This document shows, piece by piece, positions 14,731 through 26,904 of a stretch of 64,000 nt of DNA. Every line of letters starts with the position of its first letter. The first letter of the stretch is position 1. A model generated the notes under the pieces. That model was not told the DNA's origin. It ran no database searches and saw nothing but the letters and a program-made list of their open reading frames with translations. Origin of the DNA: Eunapius fragilis (taxonomy: Eukaryota; Porifera; Demospongiae; Spongillida; Spongillidae); NCBI GenBank assembly GCA_963681505.1, contig OY811990.1, forward strand, positions 4,628,891-4,692,890, written 5' to 3'. Made by a program: the position numbers and the translations under genes.

Positions 14731-17726
14731 TTAAATTAACACCTCGGTGGGAAGATAGCCAATTTTCTCCCATTGAAATGTATGGGAGGGAACCACTAAT
14801 CTAATCCCTTTGTAAAGCCAAACCAATGAGACTATTGAAAAGGAGGCATTATTGAGAGAAAGAGAACAGGTTACTCGTACGTTCCATGAATAAGGATCGC
14901 AAGTCCACAAGGTTGATAAATTAACACCTCGGTGGGAAGATAGCCAATTTTCACCCATAGAAATGTATGGGAGGAAACCACTAATCTAATCGCATTGTAA
15001 AGCCAAACCAATGAGACCATTGAAAACGAGGCATTATTTAGAGAAAGAGAACAGGTTACTTGTACGTTCCATGAATAAGGATCGCAACTCCACAAGGTTG
15101 TTAAATTAACACCTCGGTGGGAAGACAGCCAATTTTCACCCATACAAATGTACGGGAGGGAACCAATAATCTAATCGCATTGTAAATCCAAACCAATGAG
15201 ACTACTGAAAAGAAGGCATTTTTATAAGAAAGAGAACAGGTTACTCGTACCTTCCATGAATAAGGATCGCAACTCCACAAGGTTGTTAAATTAATACCTC
15301 GGTGGGAAGATAGTCAATTTTCTCCCATAGAAATGTATGGGAGGGCACGACTAATCTAATCGCATTGTAAAGCCAAACCAATGAGACTACTGAAAAGGAG
15401 CCATGATTATAAGAAAGAGAACAGGTTACTCGTACGTTCCATGAATAAGGATCGCAATTCCACAAGGTTGTTAAATTAACACCTTGGTGGGAAGATAGCC
15501 AATTTTCTCCCATAGAAATATATGGGAGGGAACCACTAATCTAATCGCATTGTAAAGCCAAACCAATGAGACTATTGAAAACGAGGCATTATTTAGAGAA
15601 GGAGAACAGGTTACTCGTACGCTCCATGAATAAGGATCGCAACTCCACAAGGTTGTTAAATTAACGCCTCGGTGGGAAGACAGTCAATTTTCTCCCATAG
15701 AAATGTATGGGAGGGAACCACTAATCTAATCGCAATGTATAGCCAAACCAATGTCACTATTGAAAAGGAGGCATTATTATAAGAAAGAGAACAGGTTACT
15801 CGTATGTTCCATGAATAAGGATCGCAACTCCACAAGGTTGTTAAATTAACACCTCGGTGGGAAGATAGCCAATTTTCTCCCATAGAAATGTATGGGAGGG
15901 AACCACTAATCTATTTGCATCGTACAGCCAAACCAATGATCTGAATATAGAGGTGGCATTATTTAGAGAAAGAAAACTGGTTACTGGTTCGTTCCAAGAA
16001 GTAGAATCGCAACACCACAAGGTTGTTAAATTAACTCCTTGGTGGGAAGATAGCCAATTTTCTCCCATAGAAATGTATGGGAGGGAACCACTAATCTAAT
16101 CGCAATGTAAAGTCAAACCAATGAGACTATTGAAAAGGAGGCATTATTATAAGAAAGAGAACAGGTTACTCGTATGTTCCATGAATAAGGATCGCAACTC
16201 CACAAGGTTGTTAAATTAACACCTCGGTGGGAAGACAGTCAATTTTCTCCCATAGAAATGTATGGGAGGGAACCACTAATCTAATCGCATTGTAAAGCCA
16301 AACCAATGAGACTATTGAAAAGGAGGTGTATTTTAGAGACAGAGAACAGGTCACTCGTACGTTCCATGAATGAGGATCGCAACTCTACATGTTGTTAAAT
16401 TAACACCTCGGTGGGAAGATAGCCAATTTTTTCCCATAGAAATGTATGGGAGGGAACCACTGATCTATTTGCATCATACAGCCAAACCAATGATCTGAAT
16501 ATAAAGGTGGCTTTATTTAGAGAAAGAATACAGGTTACTCGTTCTTTCCAAGAAGTAGAATCGCAACTCCACAAGGTTGTTAAATTAACTCCTTGGTGGG
16601 AAGATAGCCTATTTTCTCCCATAGAAATGTATGGGATGGAACCACTAATCGATTTGCATGGTACAGCCAAACCAATGAGCTGATGATAGAGGAGGCATTA
16701 TTTAGAGATAGAAAACAGGTTACTCGTTCGTTCCATGAATACGGATCGCAACTCCTCTAGTTTAGAAAATTAACACCTTGGTGGGAAGATAGCCAATTTT
16801 CTCCCATAGAAATGTATGGGAGGGAACCACTAATCAAATCGCATCGTAATGCCAAACCAATGAGACTATTGAAAAGTAGGCGTATTTTAGAGACAGAGAA
16901 CAGGTCACTCGTACGTTCCATGAATGAGGATCGCAACTCTACAAGGTTGTTAAACTAACACCTCGGTGGGAAGATTGCCAATTTTCTCCCATAGAAATGT
17001 ATGGGAGGGAACCACTAATCTATTTGCATCGTACAGCCAAATTAATGATCTGAATGTAGAGGTGGCATTATTTAGAGAAAGAAAACTGGTTACTGGTTCG
17101 TTCCAAGAAGTAGAATCGCAACTCCACAAGGTTGTTAAATTAACTCCTTGGTGGGAAGATAGCCAATTTTCTCCCATAGAAATGTATGGGAGGGACCCAC
17201 TAATCTAATCGCTTTGTAAAGCCAAACCAATGAGACTACTGAAAAGGAGCCATAATTATAAGAAAGAGAACTGGTTACTCGTACGTTCCATGAATAAGGA
17301 TCGCAACTCCACAAGGTTGTTAAACTAAAACCTCGGTGGGAAGATAGCCAATTTTTTTCCCATAGAAATGTATGGGTGGGAACCACTAATCTATTTGCAT
17401 CGTCCAGCCAAACCAATGATCTGAATATAGAGGTAGCATTATTTAGAGAAAGAAAACAGGTTACTCGTTCGTTCCAAGAAGTAGAATCGCAACTCCACTA
17501 GGTTGTTCAATTAACACCTTGGTGGGAAGATAGCAAATTTTCTCCCATAGAAACATGTGGGAGGGAACCACTAATCTATTTGCATCGTACTGCCAAACCA
17601 ATGAGCTGATTATTGAGGTGGCATTCTTTAGAGAAACCTAACAGGTTTCTCGTTCGTTCCATGAATACGGATCGCAACTCCACTAGTTTATAAAATTAAC
17701 ACCTTGGTGGGAAAATAGCCAATTTT

Positions 17727-17731
17727 CTCCC
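17727..17731. repeat. Target-site duplication, left copy (CTCCC)
   Basis: CTCCC lies directly before the left LTR of the BEL/Pao element and again at 22,316-22,320 after the right LTR. Five bases is the usual duplication length in this family. The bases are the first five of the 8-base arm of the monomer hairpin. Confidence 0.95.
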
Positions 17732-17918
17732 TGTAAATAATCAGCTTTTTCCAGTGCGCGCTCTCTTGAACGAAGGGGTGTCGAAAGGAAACTGGCTTGC
17801 GCTAGAGCGTACGAACCTGCTTCTCGCACACTTACGCAACAATGATTTCTGATGCTCACGTGACGCTCACGCATACAATTACACGCAATAATGCAATAAA
17901 TAAACTCAGTTCCAAACA
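17732..17918 (-). repeat. 3' LTR of the BEL/Pao element
   Basis: A 187-bp direct repeat, TGTAAATAATCAGC...TTCCAAACA on the plus strand, identical by eye to 22,129-22,315. It contains an AATAAA-type string near its right end on the plus strand. As the element lies on the minus strand, this is its downstream LTR. Confidence 0.95.
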
Positions 17919-17931
17919 TCCTCCCCCCGTT
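17919..17931 (-). other. Polypurine tract of the BEL/Pao element
   Basis: On the minus strand the bases just before the 3' LTR read GGGGGGAGGA, the purine run expected for plus-strand priming of reverse transcription. Confidence 0.8.
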
Positions 17932-17968
17932 GACCAGACCTGGTCAACAAGGTCCCAAACCAGTGACG

Positions 17969-20900
17969 TTAGTCTTGACTCTGCAGTTCTTGAATCCAGG
18001 CCCTAGTTCGCTGACTGGCCTTCTTAGCAGCAGCACATACCACACGCTTGTTGGACTCAGGGACAATGGGCGTCTGATCTTCTTGAGCTACAGGCACATC
18101 TTCACTGGGGACTTCGGGTTTCTCTGTGTCTATCTCCAATGGGTAGAGAAGTTGTAAAGGCCTTGTTAACAGTGTGGATTGTCGATCTCGAGTAGCCACC
18201 CTTACGAGTGCACTGCGAGGCAGACCATCTCGTCCAGGATGAATTTCCTGGATTTGGCCAAGTTTCCAGAACCCACGAGGTAGAGTTTCATCGTGAATTA
18301 TGACAATGTCCCCAAGTGATACAGTAGGGCGAAGATGAGCCTTCTTGGCAGTTGAGTATCGGTGGCACTCCCTGAGCTCATTCAGGTATTCTGTCCTCCA
18401 TCGCCTCCAGAAATGACTCAGTACACTTGCCAGGTGCTTCATTCTTCTCTTTAGCTGACTATCGTTCACCTCAAAATCTTCATCCCCAGGATCACACACG
18501 TACCCCAGGTAGTCAGGTAGATTCAGCAACCGCCGGCCAACAATAAGGTGGGATGGGGTGAGAGGCTCTTCTAAATCGGTAGAGGAAATGTACGATAGCG
18601 GTCGAGAGTTCATCACTGCTTCAATCTCAGTAACAGCAGTGAGTAATTCATCCTGTGAGAGGTTTGCTCGTCCTACCATTTTGTGCAGACAACGCTTGAC
18701 TACACTGTGATCTTCAGTCTCTAGGAGGAGATAAATCACTGCCGCATACGCCCTTGTCGATGCATCACAGAAGCCACAGAGTGTGAAGGATGTCGCAATG
18801 CTTGTGATGCCGCTGAAATAACTTCTAGGGATAGACACAGATAGGATAACGTTGATGCCTGAGATCAGTTGTTTCCACTCTTCCATCAATTCCTCTGGAA
18901 TAATCTTGTCCCAGTCAGTCTTGCATTGACAAAGCTTCTGGAGAAGAACCTTGAAACGGATGATCACTGGCGACAGAAATCCAAGTGGATCATAGAACTT
19001 GCCAATGAGGCTCACCAGGTTCCTCTTTGTGGGACGGAGATCAAGAGTAAGTTGAGCGAGGTTGTTAATGTCAAAGATGAGTTGATCTGACTCAAGATTC
19101 CAAGTAACAACTAGGACCTTATGTTCTCCAACGATTGAACTCTTGGAAACTCCCAGTGTGTCTTCTGAGAACGTTGGTTCGTCTTGCTGTGGCTGTAGTG
19201 AGCTGTCATTCCTTAACGTCTCCCGCAGGTCGATCCACTCTTGCAACCTCCTAGAGTTAGTTAGGACCTTTCTCAGATTGAATCTTCCTTCACCAAAGAC
19301 CCTCTTTGACTCCACATACAGGTTAAATGCCTCCTCTTCAGTTTGTCCACCAGATATTATGTCGTCAACATATGTTGAATGCAGCAGGCGGTGGACCATG
19401 TCTTTGTTGGTGTCCAGATACCTTTCCAGGTGCATCTGTATAGTGGCGTTTAAAAGGAATGGGCTCGCAGAAACACCAAAGACCACACGGGTGAATCGGT
19501 AGATCCTCAGATCGGGTGAATCCTTGAAGACATCATCCACCCAGATGAACCTAAGCACATCGCGGTCTGCTTCGTCCACGGCCACCATTAAGAATGCCTT
19601 CTCTAGATCTGCTATGAGGGCTACTCTGTAAGACCGGAACCGCACCAATAATTCGAAAATGAGTTGGTTGAACTTGGGGCCCTTCATGAGACAATCATTA
19701 AGCGAAGGGTCATTACCACTCCTGGCAGAAGCATCATAAACTATGCGCACCTTTGTAGTAGACTTATCCTGACGCACAACTGCATGGTGAGGCAAGTAGT
19801 GTATTTTGCCCTCAGGTGGTCTATCTGGTGAAATGTTTTCAATGATCCCTTTCTTCAACTGCTCCTTGATCGTGTCATCGTATTCCTTGAGAACCGCAGG
19901 ATCTTGTTTCAGTCGACGGAGCAGGCCTTGAAGTCTGTTTAAGCTGAGTTGATAGTTGTCTGGCAATGAATCGTGGAACTCCCTCCAAGGTAATGGAACC
20001 TTGTACCTGCCGTTCTCAAACTTGACAGCCTTTGTGAAAGTGTCGTAGAGTGTCTTCTCCTTGTCTGGTATTCCAAGGGCTTCCAGCTCCCAAAATGCTC
20101 GAAGTTGATCTTCCAATGTTTGAGGCTCTATTGGACATGAATCAACATGTAGGACATGAGTAACATTCAAGTTCATAGCACACTGTCCAGGATCTTTGTG
20201 GGAGGATGGACCAGACAACACCCAACCGAGTTTCGTGTGTATTGCTACTGGTCCGCTGACTCCTCTGCAGATGCTCCCTGTCACCAACTCCCAATAGTAG
20301 TCAGATCCCACTAGCATATCCACAGCCACGCTCAACCCGGTGCTATGGACATCGGCCAATTCCAGTCCAAGAAGGTGAGGAAACTGATTGGCACACGCAG
20401 ATACCGACTGCCTAACCAAGGGTTCACAAATGGTGGGCACCACATAGACTGAGAGCAGCATAGACGGGTAACCTCTAAGACACAGGCTAATGTCAACAAC
20501 AGGACATACCCTCGTACTGCCTACGGTTGACCCGAACGTTGCTATAGAGAGCGACTGCTCCTTGGAAGCCTTTAGGTTCAGTAGACGTTGGGTTCGTTCA
20601 GTGATGTACGATCTTTGGCTGCCACCATCGAGAATCAAACGCACTCCAAGTGAGACATGCGGGTCATGTGGTTGGTGAACAACTGCCTTGGCTGTCTGCA
20701 GGAGTACGACCTGTTGATTGTGGGAACATAGTGTGCTCGTTGGTTGAGTTGCCTGAACTAATGGTGCGTCTGAGGCTAACCCAGACTGGACAGAGTGAGA
20801 TGAGCTGGATGGTCGGCTTAGATTGGCATCACAGATAGATGTGTGATGCTTCCTCTTGCACTTCTGACATCTAGAGGTGCTCTTGCAATCACGTGATACA

Positions 20901-22039
20901 TGCTTTCGGCGTAGGCAGTTGAAACACTGTCCATTGGTCTTAAGGATTTGCTTGCGATCAGCAGGAGATGTCACAGATGTGCAGCTTGTGGATGGATGAC
21001 TCTGCAGGCAGTAGCAACACTGTGGATTAGGCTTCGCGTTCTGGGAACCAGAGAACAGAGTAGAGACTGTAGACTGTACCCTTTCTTGACCATGTCGTGA
21101 GGATTGAGAATTTGCTCTCTCCCTAGCAGTCAATTCTTCCTCAAATGTTGCTAGCAATGCATCCATGTCCAGATTGGAGTCTGATACTTTTCTGCTCACA
21201 ATGAGTCTCAGTTCTGGTGGCAACTTGGACAATAAGACGGGTGCAAGGAGAGCTCCATAAGAAGCAGATTCAATCCCCAAAGACTTCAAACTGCGGACAT
21301 GAGATTCAGTGTGGTCATACAGTCGACGCAAGTCCTTGAAGTTTCGGTCAGAGGATATAGCATCAATGTTTAACAAAGTATCCATGTGCTTTGAAATGAT
21401 CAACTGCTTGTTGCCAAATCGTTTAGAAAGGATGTCTATGGCCTGTTGGTAGTTGGCTGAAGAGAGTGTCAGTCCATCGATAGAGTCAAGAGCTGTGTCA
21501 TCGAGTAAAGAACGCAGGTAGTTAAACTTGTCGACTTTGCTAATGTCAGGATTCAAATGAATTGCAGACTGATAAGAGTCCCAGAACGTAGTCCACTTTA
21601 ATGGGTCACCGCTGAACCGAGGCAAAGATATTTTGGGTAGTCGCACCTTGGCTCCTCTAGGTGATCCTGGATCCACATCAGGTGAATCTGTTGCAGTTGA
21701 CGGTTCTATAGCGACTGGACTAGCGTTGGTAGGAGAAGAAGCCGGTTGTGAAGAGGATTCTAACAAGGATAAGGCGTTGTACAGTCGTTCCTTGATTTCG
21801 TCCGCCCGAACTATCTCTTCTTCGATGTCGACTTCCGGAACCAGTGACAGAATTTCTTCATCACACTTAGTTAGCGTTTGCAGCTTCTCTTCAAGGCTTC
21901 GCTTCAATTGGGATATCTTGAAATTATCTCGGGGCGTAGCAGAAACGGATTCGCGTGTTTCCCCCAAGATTCGGGTAAGTGAGGCACGATGCCCACCACG
22001 AACCTTCTTCTTTCTCGCCAGTTGTTCTGTTTCGGACAT
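17969..22039 (-). pseudogene. gag-pol frame of the BEL/Pao element (fossil)
   Basis: One open frame of about 1,356 codons. From its start it shows a charged coiled gag region with the LPKISLPRFSGDP motif typical of DUF1759, a CCHC zinc knuckle (CFNCLRRKHVSRDC), a retropepsin-like segment (LILDGGSQRSYI), the Pao-type reverse transcriptase with YVDD, and a basic C-terminal DUF5641-like region. It is a fossil open frame of an incomplete element (about one break). Gag and pol in one frame is normal for BEL/Pao. Confidence 0.93.
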
Positions 22040-22109
22040 TCTATTTCCACGTGGCGTTCGATATGCGCGTTAACTGGAATCAATCGGATGAGTCGTCTCT
22101 CGATATGAA

Positions 22110-22128
22110 CTCCCGGCTCGAAGGACCA
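22110..22128 (-). other. Primer-binding site (tRNA-Tyr type)
   Basis: On the minus strand, directly after the 5' LTR, the sequence is TGGTCCTTCGAGCCGG. It is complementary to CCGGCTCGAAGGACCA, which I recall as the 3' end of animal tRNA-Tyr including the CCA tail. Confidence 0.8.
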
Positions 22129-22315
22129 TGTAAATAATCAGCTTTTTCCAGTGCGCGCTCTCTTGAACGAAGGGGTGTCGAAAGGAAACTGGCTTGCGCT
22201 AGAGCGTACGAACCTGCTTCTCGCACACTTACGCAACAATGATTTCTGATGCTCACGTGACGCTCACGCATACAATTACACGCAATAATGCAATAAATAA
22301 ACTCAGTTCCAAACA
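22129..22315 (-). repeat. 5' LTR of the BEL/Pao element
   Basis: A 187-bp repeat identical by eye to 17,732-17,918, starting TG and ending CA. It is followed by the second CTCCC duplication at 22,316-22,320. Confidence 0.95.
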
Positions 22316-23574
22316 CTCCCATAGAAATGTATGGGAGGGAACCACTAATCTAATCGCATCGTAAAGCCAAACCAATGAGACTATTGAAAAGGAGGCGTAT
22401 TTTAGAGACAGAGAACAGGTCACTCGTACGTTCCATGAATGAGGATCGCAACTCCATAAGGTTGTTAAATTAACACCTCGGTGGGAAGATAGACAAATTT
22501 TCTCCCATAGAAATGTATGGGAGGGAACTACTAATATATTTGCATCGTACAGCCAAACCAATGAACTGAATATAGAGTAGGCATTATATACAGAAATAAA
22601 ACAGGATACTCGTTCGTTTCATGCATGAGGATCGCAACTCCACTGGGTTGTTAAATTAACACCATGGTGGGAAGGTATCCAAATTTCTCCCATACAAATG
22701 TATGGAAGTGAACCTCTAATCTGTTCGAATCGTATAACCAAACCAATGAGCCCATTGATAAGGAAGCATGATTATGAGAAAGAAAACAGGTCACTCGTTC
22801 GTTCCATGAATGAGGATTGTTACTCCACTTGGTTGTTATATTAACACCATGGTGGGAAGATAGCCAATTTTCTCCAATAGAAATGTATGGGAGGGAACCT
22901 CAAATCTCTTTGCATCGAACAGCCATACCAATGAACTGAATATAGGGGAGGCATTATTTAGAGAAATAAAACAGGGTACTCGATTGTTTCATGCCAAAGG
23001 ATCGCAACTCCACTAGGTTGTTAAATTAACACCTTGGTGTGAAGATAGCCAATTTTCTCCCATAGAAATGTACCGAGGGAACCACTAATCTATTCAAATC
23101 GTATAGCCAAACCAATGAGCCGATTGATAAGGAAGCATTATTATGAGAAAGAAAACATGTCACTCGTACGTTCCATGAATAAGGATCGCAACTCCACAAG
23201 GTTGTTAAATTAACACCTCGGTGGGAAGATAGTCAATTTTCTCCCATAGAAATGTATGGGAGGGAACCACTAATCTATTCGCATTGTAAAGCCAAACCAA
23301 TGAGACTTTTGAAAAGGGGGCATTATTTAGAGAAAGAGAACAGGTTACTCGTACGTTCCATGAATAAGGATCGCAACTCCACAAGGTTGTTAAATTAACA
23401 CCTCGGTGGGAAGACAGTCAATTTTCTCCCATAGAAATGTATGGGAGGGAACCACTAATCTAATCGCAATGTAAAGTCAAACCAATGAGACTATTGAAAA
23501 GGAGGCATTATTATAAGAAAGAGAACAGGTTACTCGTATGTTCCATGAATAAGGATCGCAACTCCACAAGGTTG

Positions 23575-26500
23575 TTAAATTAACACCTCGGTGGGAAGAC
23601 AGTCAATTTTCTCCCATTGAAATGTATGGGAGGGAACCACTAATCTAATCGCATTGTAAAGCCAAACCAATGAGACTATTGAAAAGGAGGTGTATTTTAG
23701 AGACAGATAACAGGTCACTCGTACGTTCCATGACTGAGGATCGCAACTCCACAAGGTTGTTAAATTAACACCTCGGTGGGAAGATAGCCAATTTTTTCCC
23801 ATAGAAATGTATGGGAGGGAACCACTGATCTATTTGCATCATACAGCCAAACCAATGATCTGAATATAAAGGTGGCTTTATTTAGAGAAAGAATACAGGT
23901 TACTCGTTCTTTCCAAGAAGTAGAATCGCAACTCCACAAGGTTGTTAAATTAACTCCTTGGTGGGAAGACAGTCAATTTTTTCCCATAGAAATGTATGGG
24001 AGGGAACCACTAATCTAATCGCATTGTAAAGCCAAACCAATGAGACCATTGAAAACGAGGCATTATTTAGAGAAAGAGAACAGGTTACTCGTACGTTCCA
24101 TGAATAAGGATCGCAACTCCACAAGGTTGTTAAATTAACACCTCGGTGGGAAGACAGTCAATTTTCTCCCATTGAAATGTATGGGAGGGAACCACTAATC
24201 TAATCGCAATGTAAAGCCAAACCAATGTCACTATTGAAAAGGAGGCATTATTATAAGAAAGAGAACAGGTTACTCGTATGTTCCATGAATAAGGATCGCA
24301 ACTCCACAAGGTTGTTAAATTAACACCTCGGTGGGAAGATAGCCAATATTCTCCCATAGAAATGTATGGAAGGGAACCACTAATCTAATCGCATTGTAAA
24401 GCCAAACCAATGAGACCATTGAAAACGAGGCATTATTTAGAGAAAGAGAACAGGTTACTCGTACGTTCCATGAATAAGGATCGCAACTCCACAAGGTTGT
24501 TAAATTAACACCTCGGTGGGAAGACAGCCAATTTTCACCCATACAAATGTACGGGAGGAAACCAATAATCTAATCGCATTGTAAATCCAAACCAATGAGA
24601 CTACTGAAAAGAAGGCATTTTTATAAGAAAGAGAACAGGTTACTCGTACCTTCCATGAATAAGGATCGCAACTCCACAAGGTTGTTAAATTAACACCTCG
24701 GTGGGAAGATAGTCAATTTTCTCCCATAGAAATGTATGGGAGGGCACGACTAATCTAATCGCATTGTAAAGCCAAACCAATGAGACTACTGAAAAGGAGC
24801 CATGATTATAAGAAAGAGAACAGGTTACTCGTACGTTCCATGAATAAGGATCGCAATTCCACAAGGTTGTTAAATTAACACCTTGGTGGGAAGATAGCCA
24901 ATTTTCTCCCATAGAAATATATGGGAGGGAACCACTAATCTAATCGCATTGTAAAGCCAAACCAATGAGACTATTGAAAACGAGGCATTATTTAGAGAAA
25001 GAGAACAGGTTACTCGTACGTTCCATGAATAAGGATCGCAACTCCACAAGGTTGTTAAATTAACACCTCGGTGGGAAGACAGTCAATTTTCTCCCATAGA
25101 AATGTATGGGAGGGAACCACTAATCTAATCGCAATGTAAAGTCAAACCAATGAGACTATTGAAAAGGAGGCATTATTATAAGAAAGAGAACAGGTTACTC
25201 GTATGTTCCATGAATAAGGATCGCAACTCCACAAGGTTGTTAAATTAACACCTCGGTGGGAAGACAGTCAATTTTCTCCCATTGAAATGTACGGGAGGGA
25301 ACCACTAATCTAATCGCATTGTAAAGCCAAACCAATGAGACTATTGAAAAGGAGGTGTATTTTAGAGACAGATAACAGGTCACTCGTACGTTCCATGACT
25401 GAGGATCGCAACTCCACAAGGTTGTTAAATTAACACCTCGGTGGGAAGATAGCCAATTTTTTCCCATAGAAATGTATGGGAGGGAACCACTGATCTATTT
25501 GCATCATACAGCCAAACCAATGATCTGAATATAAAGGTGGCTTTATTTAGAGAAAGAATACAGGTTACTCGTTCTTTCCAAGAAGTAGAATCGCAACTCC
25601 ACAAGGTTGTTAAATTAACTCCTTGGTGGGAAGACAGTCAATTTTTTCCCATAGAAATGTATGGGAGGGAACCACTAATCTAATCACATTGTAAAGCCAA
25701 ACCAATGAGACCATTGAAAACGAGGCATTATTTAGAGAAAGAGAACAGGTTACTCGTACGTTCCATGAATAAGGATCGCAACTCCACAAGGTTGTTAAAT
25801 TAACACCTCGGTGGGAAGACAGTCAATTTTCTCCCATTGAAATGTATGGGAGGGAACCACTAATCTAATCGCAATGTAAAGCCAAACCAATGTCACTATT
25901 GAAAAGGAGGCATTATTATAAGAAAGAGAACAGGTTACTCGTATGTTCCATGAATAAGGATCGCAACTCCACAAGGTTGTTTAATTAACACCTCGGTGGG
26001 AAGATAGCCAATATTCTCCCATAGAAATGTATGGAAGGGAACCACTAATCTAATCGCATTGTAAAGCCAAACCAATGAGACCATTGAAAACGAGGCATTA
26101 TTTAGAGAAAGAGAACAGGTTACTCGTACGTTCCATGAATAAGGATCGCAACTCCACAAGGTTGTTAAATTAACACCTCGGTGGGAAGACAGCCAATTTT
26201 CACCCATACAAATGTACGGGAGGAAACCAATAATCTAATCGCATTGTAAATCCAAACCAATGAGACTACTGAAAAGAAGGCATTTTTATAAGAAAGAGAA
26301 CAGGTTACTCGTACCTTCCATGAATAAGGATCGCAACTCCACAAGGTTGTTAAATTAACACCTCGGTGGGAAGATAGTCAATTTTCTCCCATAGAAATGT
26401 ATGGGAGGGCACGACTAATCTAATCGCATTGTAAAGCCAAACCAATGAGACTACTGAAAAGGAGCCATGATTATAAGAAAGAGACCAGGTTACTCGTACG

Positions 26501-26904
26501 TTCCATGAATAAGGATCGCAATTCCACAAGGTTGTTAAATTAACACCTTGGTGGGAAGATAGCCAATTTTCTCCCATAGAAATATATGGGAGGGAACCAC
26601 TAATCTAATCGCATTGTAAAGCCAAACCAATGAGACTATTGAAAACGAGGCATTATTTAGAGAAAGAGAACAGGTTACTCGTACGCTCCATGAATAAGGA
26701 TCGCAACTCCACAAGGTTGTTAAATTAACACCTCGGTGGGAAGACAGTCAATTTTCTCCCATAGAAATGTATGGGAGGGAACCACTAATCTAATCGCAAT
26801 GTATAGCCAAACCAATGTCACTATTGAAAAGGAGGCATTATTATAAGAAAGAGAACAGGTTACTCGTATGTTCCATGAATAAGGATCGCAACTCCACAAG
26901 GTTG
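23575..26904. repeat. Tandem 1,665-bp higher-order repeat (9 monomers x 2)
   Basis: 23,575-25,239 and 25,240-26,904 match monomer by monomer (23,575/25,240 and 24,685/26,350) at a spacing of exactly 9 x 185 bp. The duplicated region near 33,193-34,857 contains only one such unit, so this tandem doubling is private to one copy. Confidence 0.88.

Larger units (their letters stand above)
1..17726. repeat. Satellite array, left part (about 185-bp monomers)
   Basis: Head-to-tail copies of an AT-rich monomer, normally 185 bp, with a 179-bp variant that lacks 6 bp after the GACTATTGAAAAG block. About 95 copies lie here and the window starts inside one. Landmarks in most monomers are a CTCCCATA/TATGGGAG inverted repeat around a 6-base loop, the block CCAAACCAATGAGACT, and AGGTTGTTAAATTAACACCT. 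Two monomer classes occur: a common type I (GAGACTATTGAAAAGG...) and, from about 15,900 on, a type II (GATCTGAATATAGAGGTGG...TCCAAGAAGTAGAATCG). Short antisense open frames of about 75 codons recur in phase with the monomer, but 185 is not a multiple of 3, so no continuous repeat protein is encoded. The function is unknown; a centromeric, pericentromeric or subtelomeric satellite is possible. Confidence 0.97.
17732..22315 (-). mobile_element. BEL/Pao LTR retrotransposon (fossil copy, incomplete)
   Basis: A 4,584-bp element lies in minus orientation between two 5-bp target duplications. It has identical 187-bp LTRs starting TG and ending CA, a primer-binding site next to the 5' LTR that matches the 3' end of tRNA-Tyr as I recall it, and a G-rich polypurine tract next to the 3' LTR. 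The single long frame between the LTRs shows the family's gag (DUF1759-like), zinc-knuckle, aspartic protease, reverse transcriptase (YVDD) and C-terminal DUF5641-like parts. The element looks incomplete, with about one break, so this copy is best treated as a non-autonomous fossil. Identical LTRs mean insertion was recent on an evolutionary scale. Confidence 0.96.
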
